A stretch of 64,000 nucleotides of DNA from Schlegelella_A sp036496385 (GTDB taxonomy: Bacteria; Pseudomonadota; Gammaproteobacteria; Burkholderiales; Burkholderiaceae_C): contig DASXLD010000071.1 in assembly GCA_036496385.1 (NCBI GenBank), positions 40,654-104,653 of the forward strand, written 5' to 3'. Under the pieces are notes generated by a model that worked only from the letters and a program-made list of their open reading frames with translations, did no database searches and was not told the DNA's origin. Below are positions 1 through 8,658 of the stretch, one piece after another (positions within the stretch are counted from its first letter, which is position 1; the number at the start of each line of letters is the position of its first letter). A program made the position numbers and the translations under genes.

Positions 1-209
1 AGGCGGCCGATGTGCGACTCGGCAATCTCGACCAGGAGCTGGTGCTTGTCGCGGACGTAGTGGTAGAGCGATGGCTTCGAGACGCCGCAGGCGTCGGCGA
101 CCTCGTTCATCGACGTCGCCGTGTAGCCGCGGCGCGCGAACAGCTCGGCGGCACGAGCGAGGATCGTCTCGCGCTGCAGCGCATAGCCTCGAGAACGGCC
201 GCGCGGCAT
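1..209 (-). CDS. TetR/AcrR regulator, N-terminal part (cut by window edge), probable PaaR-type regulator of the paa operon
   Basis: The first 69 codons of a TetR-family DNA-binding protein are present; the rest lies left of the window. The start ATG at 209 opens MPRGRSRGYALQRETILARA, followed by the family helix-turn-helix (NEVADACGVSKPSLYHYVRDK, residues about 36-56). It is the last visible gene of the minus-strand paa operon, starting 7 nt after the paaE stop. TetR-type PaaR regulators sense phenylacetyl-CoA in several proteobacteria, so this is the natural candidate to bind the palindrome at 8641-8658. The HTH is seen; the ligand and target are inferred from position. Confidence 0.85.
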   Translation of the reverse strand, partial: MPRGRSRGYALQRETILARAAELFARRGYTATSMNEVADACGVSKPSLYHYVRDKHQLLVEIAESHIGR

Positions 210-215
210 CTCGAT

Positions 216-1298
216 CTACCGCTCGTCGAACGAGAGCACGACGCGCTCGGTCAGCGGATGGGACTGGCACGTCAGCACGAAGCCGGCCGCGACCTCGTGC
301 TTCTCGAGTGCGAAGTTGCGTTCCATCCGCACCTCTCCTTCGAGCAGCTTGGCACGGCAGGTGCAGCAGACGCCCGACTTGCACGAGAACGGCACCTCGA
401 GGCCGGCGGCAGCGGCGGCATCGAGAACATTGCCCTGCGCGGCATGGAAGTCGATCTCGCGGGCGACGCCGTCACGGATGATGGTGACGCGCGCGTCGGC
501 GGCGTCGCCTTCGCGCGGCGCTTGCACGGCACGCTTGCCCGGGCCCGACTCGTCGGGAATGCCGAACCGCTCGATGTGGATCCGCTCCGGCGCGAGCCCG
601 GCGGCGCGAAGCGCTGCCTCGGCCTCGTCGTTGACGCCGTGCGGGCCGCAGACGAACGCGTGGTCGATGCCCTGCGCGTCGATCAGCGTGGCCAGGAACT
701 CGCCGATCTTGGCGCGGTCGAGCCGGCCGCTGTAGAGCGGCAGGTCGGTCGCCTCCTGCGAGAACACCATGTGCAGTGTCAGGCGCGACAGGTAGCGGTT
801 CTTCAGGTCCTCGAGCTCTTCGGTGAACATCGTCGAGCGCTGGCGGCGATTGCCGTAGACGAGCGTGAAGGTCGACTTCGGCTCGGCGCCGAGCACCGCC
901 TTCAGGATCGAAAGAATCGGCGTGATGCCGCTGCCGCCGGCGATGCCGAGATAGTGCCGCGTCGCGTTCGGATCGAGCGGGACGAAGAAGCGCCCCTCCG
1001 GCGTCATCACCTGCAGCGTATCGCCTGCCTTGAGCGATTCGTTGAGCCAGGTCGAGAAGACGCCGCCCGGCACCTTGCGGATGCCGACCCGCAGCTCGCC
1101 ATCGGCCGGCGCGGCGCAGATCGAATACGAGCGCCGCTCCTCGTTGCCGCCGATCGTGTGGCGCAACGTCAGGTGCTGACCGTGGCTGAAGTGGAACTGC
1201 GCGGAGAGGTCGGCCGGGACATCGAACGAGACGACGACCGCCTCTTCGGTCTCGGGCCGCACGCTCTTGACGCGCAGGGGATGAAAGTGAAGCGACAT
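216..1298 (-). CDS. paaE: PaaE, reductase subunit of phenylacetyl-CoA 1,2-epoxidase
   Basis: This 360-residue NAD(P)H-dependent iron-sulfur flavoprotein passes electrons to the di-iron PaaA centre of the PaaABCE epoxidase. The N-terminal FAD domain carries RSYSIC (about residue 53); the NAD domain contains GIAGGSGITPILS. The C-terminal plant-type [2Fe-2S] ferredoxin domain has CKSGVCCTC with the last ligand Cys about 30 residues further on (LTCQSHP). The ATG at 1298 gives the usual family length; in-frame sequence upstream lies inside paaD and is arginine-rich shadow. It starts 4 nt after the paaD stop, so the two are probably translated together. Confidence 0.97.
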   Translation of the reverse strand: MSLHFHPLRVKSVRPETEEAVVVSFDVPADLSAQFHFSHGQHLTLRHTIGGNEERRSYSICAAPADGELRVGIRKVPGGVFSTWLNESLKAGDTLQVMTPEGRFFVPLDPNATRHYLGIAGGSGITPILSILKAVLGAEPKSTFTLVYGNRRQRSTMFTEELEDLKNRYLSRLTLHMVFSQEATDLPLYSGRLDRAKIGEFLATLIDAQGIDHAFVCGPHGVNDEAEAALRAAGLAPERIHIERFGIPDESGPGKRAVQAPREGDAADARVTIIRDGVAREIDFHAAQGNVLDAAAAAGLEVPFSCKSGVCCTCRAKLLEGEVRMERNFALEKHEVAAGFVLTCQSHPLTERVVLSFDER

Positions 1299-1302
1299 CG
1301 CG

Positions 1303-1857
1303 CTAGATCGGCTTGAAGTGCTCGAACGGCTCGCCGCAGGCGCGGCAGCGCCAGAGCGCCTTGCATGCGGTCGCGCCGAAGGCGGCGAGACGCTCGGTGT
1401 TCGTGCTCGCGCAACGCGGGCACGCGAGCGGCGCCACCGCGCGCGGAACGAAGCGCAGCGGCGCGCCTTGCGTGAGGTCGGCCGGGCCGGGCGGCGCGAT
1501 GCCGTAGCCGTGCAGCCTGGCGCGGCCTTCGGCACCGATCCAGTCGCTCGTCCATGCCGGCGCGCGCTGCATGCGGATCCGCGTCGGGCCGAGGCCGGCG
1601 TCGTCGAGCGCGGCGACGATGCTCTGCTCGATGACCTCGGTCGCGGGGCAGCCCGAGTAGGTCGGCGTGACGACGACGACCAGCCCGGCCTCGCCGTCGT
1701 CGATCACGTCGCGGACGATGCCGAGATCGACGACCGAGAGCACCGGCACCTCGGGATCGAGGACGCTGGCGAGGACGGCCCAGGCGCGCTCGCGGCGCGA
1801 CCCGGCGCCCTGCTCCGGGTCCCGACGCACGACGTTGTTCGCGTCCTCGATCACCAC
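1303..1857 (-). CDS. paaD: PaaD, MIP18/SufT-like maturation protein of the phenylacetyl-CoA epoxidase
   Basis: This 184-residue protein has a DUF59 (MIP18-like) domain at about residues 22-100 (LDPEVPVLSVVDLGIVRDV, then TYSGCPATEVI with the conserved Cys). A C-terminal zinc-ribbon-like segment holds CPRC and CRACGEPF cysteine pairs. PaaD is needed for phenylacetate growth and is thought to help mature the di-iron or Fe-S centres of the PaaABCE epoxidase. The start is GTG at 1857, or the adjacent GTG at 1854, which would give a GTGA overlap with the paaC stop. Standard position between paaC and paaE. Confidence 0.95.
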   Translation of the reverse strand: MVIEDANNVVRRDPEQGAGSRRERAWAVLASVLDPEVPVLSVVDLGIVRDVIDDGEAGLVVVVTPTYSGCPATEVIEQSIVAALDDAGLGPTRIRMQRAPAWTSDWIGAEGRARLHGYGIAPPGPADLTQGAPLRFVPRAVAPLACPRCASTNTERLAAFGATACKALWRCRACGEPFEHFKPI

Positions 1858-2639
1858 ACGCCGCCCGGAAACGAGCGTTGCAGATGCTGCATCTCGGCGA
1901 GCATGTAGCCGAGGTGCTCGCTGTGCCGGCCGACCTTGCCGGTGCTGCGAAACGCCCGCTCGGGCGGCAGCTCGAGGCCGGCGGCAGCAAGGACGGCACC
2001 GAACTCGGCGCGCCAGTCATCGCGCAGGTCGGCCCAGCGCGGACCGAGACCGGTCGCCGCAGCGCCGTCGTCGACCGCATCGGCGTCGAAGATCTCGGCG
2101 ACGTACGGCCAGAGCAGATCGAGCGCGGCCCGGGTCCGCGCCGCCGATTCATCGCTGCCGTCACCGAGGCGAACGACCCAGTCCGCCGCGTGCTCCTGGT
2201 GATAGCGCGCTTCCTTGACCGCCTTGCCGGCGATCGCAGCGAGCTCCGGATCGGTCGACGTCTCGAGGCGCTGCCAGAGCAGCTTGAGGAAGACCGCCAG
2301 CGCCAGGTTGCGCAGCATCGTCAGCGCGAAGTCGCCGCGCGGCAGCTCGACGATCGTGCAGTTGCGAAAGTCGCGCTCGTCGCGCAGGAACGCGAGCTGG
2401 TCCTCGTCGTGCGCCTCGCCACCGAGAGCAGCCTCGAGCGCGCCGGCGCGGGTGAGCACGGCGCGCGCCTGGCCGACGAGATCGAGCGCCATGTTCGTGA
2501 GCGCGATGTCCTCCTCGACGATCGGTGCGTGACCGCACCACTCGGCGAGGCGCTGGGCGTGGATCAGGCAGGTGTCGCCGATCCGCAGCAGGTACTGCAC
2601 CGACGGCTGCGACGAGACGGAGATCGAGGACGAGGGCAT
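1851..2639 (-). CDS. paaC: PaaC, structural subunit of phenylacetyl-CoA 1,2-epoxidase
   Basis: 262 residues, ferritin-like helical fold. PaaC pairs with PaaA as the non-catalytic partner of the epoxidase that adds one oxygen atom to the ring of phenylacetyl-CoA. Typical family segments are present: YLLRIGDTCLIHAQRLAEWCGHAP near the N-terminus, EARYHQEHAADWV in the middle and TGKVGRHSEHLGYMLAEMQ near the C-terminus. The ATG at 2639 lies 8 nt past the paaB stop. In-frame sequence upstream is arginine-rich and overlaps paaB, so it was not used. The gene overlaps the paaD start. Confidence 0.96.
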   Translation of the reverse strand: MPSSSISVSSQPSVQYLLRIGDTCLIHAQRLAEWCGHAPIVEEDIALTNMALDLVGQARAVLTRAGALEAALGGEAHDEDQLAFLRDERDFRNCTIVELPRGDFALTMLRNLALAVFLKLLWQRLETSTDPELAAIAGKAVKEARYHQEHAADWVVRLGDGSDESAARTRAALDLLWPYVAEIFDADAVDDGAAATGLGPRWADLRDDWRAEFGAVLAAAGLELPPERAFRSTGKVGRHSEHLGYMLAEMQHLQRSFPGGVW

Positions 2640-2647
2640 GGCCGCGC

Positions 2648-2998
2648 TCACATGTGGTCGAGCGACTTCGGCAGCGCGTAAAAGGTCGGGTGGCGGTACA
2701 CCTTGTCTTCCATCGGATCGAAGTACGACGCCTTCTCGCCGGGATCGCTCGCCGTGATCTGGTCGGAGCGGACGACCCACACGCTCGTGCCTTCCTGGCG
2801 CCGCGTGTAGACATCGCGCGCGAGCTGGATCGCCATCTGCGGATCGGCGGCGTGGAGGCTGCCGCAGTGCTTGTGGTCGAGGCCGGCCTTGCTGCGAACG
2901 AACACTTCCCAGAGCGGCCACTCGTTCTTCTCGCGGCCGCGCGCTGTCGACTCGGCCGGCGCACCGGGAGTCGCGCTCGGGGTGGCGGCCGGGCTCAT
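2648..2998 (-). CDS. paaB: PaaB, small bridging subunit of phenylacetyl-CoA 1,2-epoxidase
   Basis: This 116-residue protein has the diagnostic WPLWEVFVRSKAGLDHKHCG stretch (about residues 27-46) followed by AADPQMAIQLARDVYTRR. PaaB bridges the PaaAC heterodimers in the multicomponent oxygenase. The first 25 residues are an Ala/Pro/Thr-rich extension before the conserved domain. The ATG at 2998 overlaps the paaA stop by ATGA, showing tight translational coupling. The sequence ends KSLDHM, as is common in the family. Confidence 0.97.
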   Translation of the reverse strand: MSPAATPSATPGAPAESTARGREKNEWPLWEVFVRSKAGLDHKHCGSLHAADPQMAIQLARDVYTRRQEGTSVWVVRSDQITASDPGEKASYFDPMEDKVYRHPTFYALPKSLDHM

Positions 2999-4005
2999 GC
3001 GGCCTCCCTGAGGTCGGTGCGCTTTGCGGCGTGCGCGAGCGCCGCCTCGCGCACCCACGCACCGTCGTCCCACGCCTTGACGCGCGCCGCGAGACGCTCG
3101 CGGTTGCACGGGCCTTCACCGCCGACGACCTGCCAGAACTCGCGCCAGTCGATCGCACCGAAGTCGTGGTGGCCGCGCTCCTCGTTCCATCGCAAGTCCG
3201 GATCGGGCAAGGTGACGCCGAGGATCTTCGCCTGCTCGGCGGTCGCGTCGATGAACTTCTGGCGCAGGTCGTCGTTGCTGATCCGCTTGATGCCCCAGCG
3301 CATCGACTGCTCGGAGTTCGGCGACTCGCTATCGGGCGGGCCGAACATCATCAGGCTCGGCCACCACCAGCGGTTCACCGCGTCCTGCACCATCGCCTTC
3401 TGCGCGTCGCTGCCCCTGGTCATCATCGTCAGCAGCGACTCGAAGCCCTGGCGCTGGTGGAACGACTCCTCGCGGCAGATCCGCACCATCGCGCGCGCGT
3501 ACGGCGCGTACGAGCAGCGGCAGAGCGGCACCTGGTTCATGATCGCGGCGCCGTCGACGAGCCAGCCGATCGTGCCCATGTCGGCCCAGGTCAGCGTCGG
3601 GTAGTTGAAGATCGAGCTGTACTTCGCCTTGCCGCAATGGAGCGCGTCGAACAACTGGTCGCGCGAGGTGCCGAGCGTTTCGGCGGCGGCGTAGAGATAG
3701 AGGCCGTGGCCGGCTTCGTCCTGCACCTTGGCGAGCAGGATGGCCTTGCGCTTCAGGGTCGGCGCGCGGCTGATCCAGTTGCCCTCGGGCAGCATGCCGA
3801 CGATCTCCGAGTGCGCGTGCTGGCTGATCTGGCGCACCAGCGTCTTGCGGTAGTGCTCTGGCATCCAGTCCTTGGCCTCGATGAAGTCACCGGCGTCGAT
3901 GCGCGAATCGAACGCCTGCTGGCGCGCCATCTCCTCGGCCGAGCGGACCGCCTTCGGCGCGTCGCCGGCGTCCTTCGGCATCGTGTCCATCGCTTGCGTG
4001 TACAT
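2995..4005 (-). CDS. paaA: PaaA, catalytic di-iron subunit of phenylacetyl-CoA 1,2-epoxidase
   Basis: 336 residues. PaaA activates oxygen at a di-iron site and epoxidises the aromatic ring of phenylacetyl-CoA. Carboxylate and histidine ligand motifs of the bacterial multicomponent monooxygenase fold are visible: QHAHSEIVG (about residue 65), KVQDEAGHGLYLY (about 92) and CREESFHQRQGFE (about 175). The start ATG at 4005 has a good ribosome site (GGAGCGAAAG). It follows the S9 peptidase gene by 16 nt, so the peptidase splits the usual paaK-to-paaA neighbourhood but stays in the operon. Confidence 0.98.
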   Translation of the reverse strand: MYTQAMDTMPKDAGDAPKAVRSAEEMARQQAFDSRIDAGDFIEAKDWMPEHYRKTLVRQISQHAHSEIVGMLPEGNWISRAPTLKRKAILLAKVQDEAGHGLYLYAAAETLGTSRDQLFDALHCGKAKYSSIFNYPTLTWADMGTIGWLVDGAAIMNQVPLCRCSYAPYARAMVRICREESFHQRQGFESLLTMMTRGSDAQKAMVQDAVNRWWWPSLMMFGPPDSESPNSEQSMRWGIKRISNDDLRQKFIDATAEQAKILGVTLPDPDLRWNEERGHHDFGAIDWREFWQVVGGEGPCNRERLAARVKAWDDGAWVREAALAHAAKRTDLREAA

Positions 4006-4021
4006 CGCTTTCGCTCCGATC

Positions 4022-6025
4022 TCACTTCAGGTTCTTGGCGAGGAACTTCTCGACCCGGGTCCAGAAGTCGATCCGGTTCTCGACCTTCAGCCAGCCGTGG
4101 CCCTCGCCCGGGTACACGATGTACTCGGGCTCGTTGCCGGAGGCGCGCATCGCGGCGCGGATGCGGTCGCCGTGGTCGATCGGCACGCGCACGTCCTCGG
4201 CGCCATAGGCCAGCAGCATCGGCACCTTGATCTCGCGCGCGCGCTCGACCGGCGCCGCCGCCTTGAGCATGTCCGCGTCCTTCTCGGGGTCGCCGATCAT
4301 GATCGGGAACGAGTACTCGCGAGCCTCTCGGGGCATGTCGCTTTGCCAGATCGGCGCGAGCAACAGCCGGGGGTCGCTGACCGCGACCCATGCAACGCCG
4401 CAGCGGTAGAGGTCCGGGTAGCGGATGACGCCCATCAGCGTCGCGTAGCCGCCATAGCTCGCTCCGGCGATGCAGATGCGCTTGCCATCGACGAGACCCT
4501 TCGCCGTCGCCCAGCGCACGGCATCGGCGACGTCGTCCTGCATCGTCGTTCCCCATTGACGGAACCCGGATTCCATGTGCGCCCTGCCATAGCCGGTGCT
4601 GCCGCGAAACTCGGGCTCAATGACAACGTAGCCGCGAGAGGCTAGGAACTGCGCGTCCGCGTTCCAGTGCCAGTGCGTGCCGCGCACCCACGGGCCGCCG
4701 TGAACGAGGACGACCGCCGGTCGCGGACCGCTCGCCACTTCGCGCGGAGTCGTGACCCACACGGGCAGGTCGAGGCCGTCGCGCGCCTTGATGCGATGCA
4801 TGTCGAGGGTCGCCATCGTCTTCGGATCGACCGCCGGACGGGCGCGGCCGATCGTCGTCCACTCGCGAGACGAGGGTCGATACACGCTGTAAGTGCCGGG
4901 ATCGCGATCGGAGAAGGAACGGACGAGGATGGCGCCTTCGGGCGCCCAGCAGCGGCCGCAGCTCACCTGGTTGATCGTGTTCGGAAAGCGCGCGTCTGCG
5001 AGCGCCTGCAACTTCCTTACCTCTGGATCGAACCAGATCGTCGTCGCCGCGTCGGTCTCGACGCGAACGCCGAGCACGCGCTCGCCGCGCTCGCTATCGA
5101 ACACCAGTTGCGAAAAGCCGTCGAAGCCGGGCGTCAAGACGATCGCGTCCTTCTCGGGCTTGCCGGTCGACCTGTCGACGCGAGCGAGCGAGGCGGTCGA
5201 GTCGCTGCTGTAGACGACCGCATAGAAGTTGCCCCGGCCATCGACGGCTTCCGGCTCCCACGGCATCGAAAGGTGCGGTGCCTTCAGGATCGAGCGCCAT
5301 GTCTCGCCGCTGTCGCGCCAGAACACCTCGCCGACGCCATTGGTCGTCGTTCGCACGGCACGGGGCTCACCCTTCGGATCGAACACCCAATCCGTCGCAT
5401 TGGGCGGACTGCCGACAGCCAGGCTGCGCCAATGGCCGGTGGTGACATCGAGTCGCTTCGGCACCTCGCCGACGGCGTCGCCGATGCCGTTGAAGATGTA
5501 CTGCACGACGATGACATCGTTGCTGCCGTCGCGAAGCACCCTCAGGAGACGGTGGTCCGGACCGAGATCGAGCACCTTGCTGCTCGCCTCGACGATCCAT
5601 CTGCCTCGAATGAGGGCCCGAGCGTCGCTGCCGTCGCGCTTGACGGTAAACAATCCGAGGCCTGCCTTCTGATCAAATGCCGCGACCAGGAGATCCGCGA
5701 CCTCGTAGACGAGACGCTCGTCGTTGACCCATTCGAACGAGTAGATGTCGAACCGAGGGCTGGCAGCAACGACGACCGGCGGTTTGGCGCTGCCGACTTC
5801 GACGACCGCGAGCACCATGCGGTCGTTCGTGGCCGGAACTGTCAGCGCCAGGTGATGGCCCGAGGGGGAGATGCGGATCTCGCGGATCTCTTCGTTGGAA
5901 AAGAAGGTAGACACCGCAATGGCGTCTGCGCCGTGAGCGGGTGCGGCGCCCCACGCCGAGAGGACAGCAGCGACCGCAACAAACCAACGCCGCAAGGCGC
6001 GCAGGAACAGATCCTTCGCAGGCAT
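4022..6025 (-). CDS. Secreted S9-family prolyl oligopeptidase / acylaminoacyl-peptidase-like serine hydrolase, embedded in the paa operon
   Basis: 667 residues. A signal peptide (MPAKDLFLRALRRWFVAV... APAHG-ADA, cleavage about residue 33) predicts export. The middle resembles the beta-propeller of S9C peptidases (repeats such as SPSGHHLALTVPA). The C-terminal alpha/beta-hydrolase domain has nucleophile motif GASYGGY (Ser about 520), the acid in AYGAEDVRVP and the histidine in PGEGHGW, so the triad looks intact. The ATG overlaps the paaK stop (TAATG), so it is cotranslated with paa genes. It has no role in the textbook phenylacetate pathway; it may hydrolyse an aromatic amide or peptide that yields phenylacetate, or be a passenger. 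The function is inference. Confidence 0.88.
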   Translation of the reverse strand: MPAKDLFLRALRRWFVAVAAVLSAWGAAPAHGADAIAVSTFFSNEEIREIRISPSGHHLALTVPATNDRMVLAVVEVGSAKPPVVVAASPRFDIYSFEWVNDERLVYEVADLLVAAFDQKAGLGLFTVKRDGSDARALIRGRWIVEASSKVLDLGPDHRLLRVLRDGSNDVIVVQYIFNGIGDAVGEVPKRLDVTTGHWRSLAVGSPPNATDWVFDPKGEPRAVRTTTNGVGEVFWRDSGETWRSILKAPHLSMPWEPEAVDGRGNFYAVVYSSDSTASLARVDRSTGKPEKDAIVLTPGFDGFSQLVFDSERGERVLGVRVETDAATTIWFDPEVRKLQALADARFPNTINQVSCGRCWAPEGAILVRSFSDRDPGTYSVYRPSSREWTTIGRARPAVDPKTMATLDMHRIKARDGLDLPVWVTTPREVASGPRPAVVLVHGGPWVRGTHWHWNADAQFLASRGYVVIEPEFRGSTGYGRAHMESGFRQWGTTMQDDVADAVRWATAKGLVDGKRICIAGASYGGYATLMGVIRYPDLYRCGVAWVAVSDPRLLLAPIWQSDMPREAREYSFPIMIGDPEKDADMLKAAAPVERAREIKVPMLLAYGAEDVRVPIDHGDRIRAAMRASGNEPEYIVYPGEGHGWLKVENRIDFWTRVEKFLAKNLK

Positions 6026-7344
6026 TACCTCTCCCCTTCTCGTTTCCGCCGATCGATCACCCGCTTCGCCTTCCCGACCAGCGTCCGCTCGATCGACTCC
6101 GGCGCACCGACGGCGACCTTCGTGCTGATGCCGATCAGCGTTTTGACGCGATTCCTGAGCGCCGTCGCGATCTCTTCACGGTTCGCCTGCGCGTGCTGCG
6201 GCAGCACCTCGCAGCGCACCTCGACCGCGTCGAGGCTACCCTCGCGCGTGACGACGAGCTGGTACTGTCCGGAGAGCTGGCCATGGGCGAGGACGATCTC
6301 CTCGATCTGGGTCGGGAACAGGTTGACGCCGCGGATGATCAGCATGTCGTCGCTGCGGCCGACGATCTTGCCCATGCGGCGCATCGAGCGCGCGCTCGGC
6401 GGCAGCAGGCGCGTCAGGTCGCGCGTGCGGTAGCGGATCACCGGCAGCGCTTCCTTCGTCAGCGTCGTGAAGACGAGCTCGCCCTCTTCGCCGTCGGGCA
6501 GCACCACGCCGGTGGCCGGATCGATGATCTCGGGATAGAAGTGGTCCTCCCAGACCACCGGCCCGTCCTTGGTCTCCACGCACTCGCTGGCGACGCCGGG
6601 GCCCATCACCTCCGACAAGCCGTAGATGTCGACGGCATCGATGCCGGCGTGGCCCTCGATCTCCTTTCGCATCGCCTCGGTCCACGGCTCGGCGCCGAAG
6701 ATGCCGACCTCGAGGCTGGTCGTCGTCGGATCGATGCCCTGGCGTGTCAGCTCCTCGATCAGCACCTGCATGTACGACGGCGTCACCATGATGATGTTGG
6801 GCTTCAGGTCCTGGATCAGCTGGACCTGCTTTTCGGTCTGGCCGCCCGACATCGGGATGACCGTGCAGCCGGCGCGCTCGGCGCCGTAGTGCGCGCCGAG
6901 CCCGCCGGTGAAGAGGCCGTAGCCGTAGGCGACGTGGACCATGTCGCCCGGCCGGCCGCCGGCGGCGCGGATCGAGCGCGCCACCAGATCGGCCCAGGTA
7001 TCGATGTCGTGCAGCGTGTAGCCGACGACGGTGGGCTTGCCGGTCGTTCCCGATGAGGCGTGGATGCGGGCGACGCGCTCGCGCGGCACGGCGAGCATGC
7101 CGAACGGATAGTGGTCGCGCAGGTCGCTCTTGACCGTGAACGGGAAGCGCGACAAGTCCGAGAGCTCGCGAAAATCGTCGGGCCGGACTCCCTTGGCGTC
7201 GAACGAGCGCCGGTAGTGCGGCACATTCTCGTACGCGTGCTTCAGGCTCCAGCGCATGCGCTCGAGCTGCAGCGCGCGCAGCTCGTCGGTGCTGGCGCGC
7301 TCGATCGGCTCGAGCTCGCCGGGGACGGGTCGACGCACGGTCAT
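6025..7344 (-). CDS. paaK: PaaK, phenylacetate-CoA ligase
   Basis: 439 residues, adenylate-forming ligase that converts phenylacetate, CoA and ATP to phenylacetyl-CoA, the first step of the pathway. Motifs: P-loop-like HASSGTTGKPTVVGYT (about residue 94), EVGIFGAEPW, the adenylation motif YGLSEVMGPGVASEC, and RTRDLTRLL. The C-terminal family domain ends with GKAKRVIDRR, which includes the catalytic Lys region. The ATG at 7344 overlaps the paaI stop (ATGA). A much longer open frame upstream (to 8688) is shadow of paaI and paaG. Confidence 0.97.
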   Translation of the reverse strand: MTVRRPVPGELEPIERASTDELRALQLERMRWSLKHAYENVPHYRRSFDAKGVRPDDFRELSDLSRFPFTVKSDLRDHYPFGMLAVPRERVARIHASSGTTGKPTVVGYTLHDIDTWADLVARSIRAAGGRPGDMVHVAYGYGLFTGGLGAHYGAERAGCTVIPMSGGQTEKQVQLIQDLKPNIIMVTPSYMQVLIEELTRQGIDPTTTSLEVGIFGAEPWTEAMRKEIEGHAGIDAVDIYGLSEVMGPGVASECVETKDGPVVWEDHFYPEIIDPATGVVLPDGEEGELVFTTLTKEALPVIRYRTRDLTRLLPPSARSMRRMGKIVGRSDDMLIIRGVNLFPTQIEEIVLAHGQLSGQYQLVVTREGSLDAVEVRCEVLPQHAQANREEIATALRNRVKTLIGISTKVAVGAPESIERTLVGKAKRVIDRRKREGER

Positions 7345-7805
7345 CGGGCCTCCTCTGCCGGTGCGGCTGGAATGACGGTGCGGCCGCTGAGCGCCGCCGA
7401 GCGGCCGCGTACGAGCGCGACGCGAGCACCGGCACGGTTGGTGACGACGATGTCGTAGACGCCGGTGCGGCCGCTGCGCGAGACCTCGACGGCGTCGGCC
7501 GTCAGCACGTCGCCGCGCTGCACAGGCGCGAGAAAGTCGACGCTCAGACCGGCGGCGACGGTGAGCTGGTTGCGCGAGTTGCACGCGAACGCGAACGCCG
7601 AATCGGCGAGGGTCGTGATGAAGCCGCCGTGGCAGATCTCGTGGCCGTTCAGCATGTCGTCGCGCACCGGCATCTCGAGCCGCGCGGTGCCGGCGCCGAG
7701 GGCGAGGATCCGCATGCCGAGGCCTTGCGACGCGCGATCGGCGGCGAACATGTGCGCGCCGACCTGCTCGGGCGACGGCGCGTCGTGGCGGAGGCTCGAC
7801 GTCAT
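7341..7805 (-). CDS. paaI: PaaI, hotdog-fold acyl-CoA thioesterase
   Basis: 154 residues, 4HBT/hotdog fold. It contains the family motif GHEICHGGFITTLADSAFAFACN (about residues 54-76) with the acidic catalytic residue in LADSAFA. PaaI hydrolyses dead-end phenylacetyl-CoA derivatives to free CoA when the pathway stalls. The gene starts at ATG 7805, directly at the paaG stop, and overlaps paaK, so paaG-I-K form one translational block. Confidence 0.95.
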   Translation of the reverse strand: MTSSLRHDAPSPEQVGAHMFAADRASQGLGMRILALGAGTARLEMPVRDDMLNGHEICHGGFITTLADSAFAFACNSRNQLTVAAGLSVDFLAPVQRGDVLTADAVEVSRSGRTGVYDIVVTNRAGARVALVRGRSAALSGRTVIPAAPAEEAR

Positions 7806-8603
7806 CTAGCGGTCGGCGAAGGTCGGCGCGCGCTTGGCCATGAACGCGGCGACGCCCTCGGCGAAATCGGGCGCCGCGCCGAGCGTGCGCTGGAGGTCGG
7901 CCTCGAGGCTGAGCGCGGCGGCGAGGTCGAGCTGCTGCGACGCATCGAGCGCCTGCCGGGTCGCGACGAGGGCGCGCGTCGGCAGCGAGGCAAGCCGCGC
8001 CGCGATCGCCGCGATCTCGGCGGCAAACGCCGCGTCGTCGACGCACTTCCAGATCAGCCCGACCCGGGCTGCGTCTTCGGCGCCGAGCTTGTCGGCGAGC
8101 ATCGCCAGCCCGAGTGCCTGGGCGCGGCCGACGAGGCGCGGCAGCAGCCACGTGCCGCCGCAATCGGGAATCAGGCCGATCTTCGAGAACGCCTGGATGA
8201 AGGTTGCCGAGCGCGCGGCGACGACGACGTCGCACAGCAGCGCGAAGTTCGCGCCGGCGCCGGCGGCGACGCCGTTGACGGCGGCGACGACCGGCACCGG
8301 CAGCGAGCGGATGCGCAGCGCGAGCGGCTTGTAGAAGCGCTCGATGGCAGAGCCGACGTCGACCTGCGCGCCATCGCCTTGCGGCGCGACGGCCGGGTCG
8401 GCGAGGTCCTGGCCGGCACAAAAGGCGCGGCCCGTCCCGGTGACGACGACGCAGCGCACCTCGCGGTCGGCGGCGGCATCTTCGAGGGCAGCGCGCAGCT
8501 CGCCGTGCATCGCCGCGGTGAAGCTGTTCAGCGCCTGCGGCCGATTCAAGGCGAGAGTGCGGACGCTGCCGGAGTGGCTGATGCGAACGAGCGGCTCTTC
8601 CAC
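7806..8603 (-). CDS. paaG: PaaG, ring-1,2-epoxyphenylacetyl-CoA isomerase (crotonase family)
   Basis: 265 residues of the enoyl-CoA hydratase/isomerase family. It has GRAFCAGQDL (about residue 62), the oxyanion-hole segment NGVAAGAGANFALLCD and the acidic active-site region KIGLIPDCGGTWLLPRLVG. In the pathway PaaG converts the ring epoxide into the oxepin that is later hydrolysed. The GTG start at 8603 is chosen because AGGAGA lies just in front of it. It is the first gene of the operon. PaaF is an alternative label for this family, but the GQDL and DCGGTW segments fit PaaG best. Confidence 0.9.
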   Translation of the reverse strand: MEEPLVRISHSGSVRTLALNRPQALNSFTAAMHGELRAALEDAAADREVRCVVVTGTGRAFCAGQDLADPAVAPQGDGAQVDVGSAIERFYKPLALRIRSLPVPVVAAVNGVAAGAGANFALLCDVVVAARSATFIQAFSKIGLIPDCGGTWLLPRLVGRAQALGLAMLADKLGAEDAARVGLIWKCVDDAAFAAEIAAIAARLASLPTRALVATRQALDASQQLDLAAALSLEADLQRTLGAAPDFAEGVAAFMAKRAPTFADR

Positions 8604-8640
8604 GGCGGTCTCCTGTCCGGGCCAGAACGCGAAACATCGT

Positions 8641-8658
8641 CGACCGACCGGTAGGTAG
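8641..8658. promoter_or_regulatory. Candidate PaaR/TetR operator in front of paaG
   Basis: An imperfect palindrome, CGACCGACC followed directly by GGTAGGTAG, with 7 of 9 positions matching between arms. It lies immediately downstream of the -10 box of the paaG promoter, where a repressor would block transcription start. Its style matches known operators of TetR-type phenylacetate regulators, and a TetR gene closes this operon at 1-209. Binding is inferred, not shown. Confidence 0.6.
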
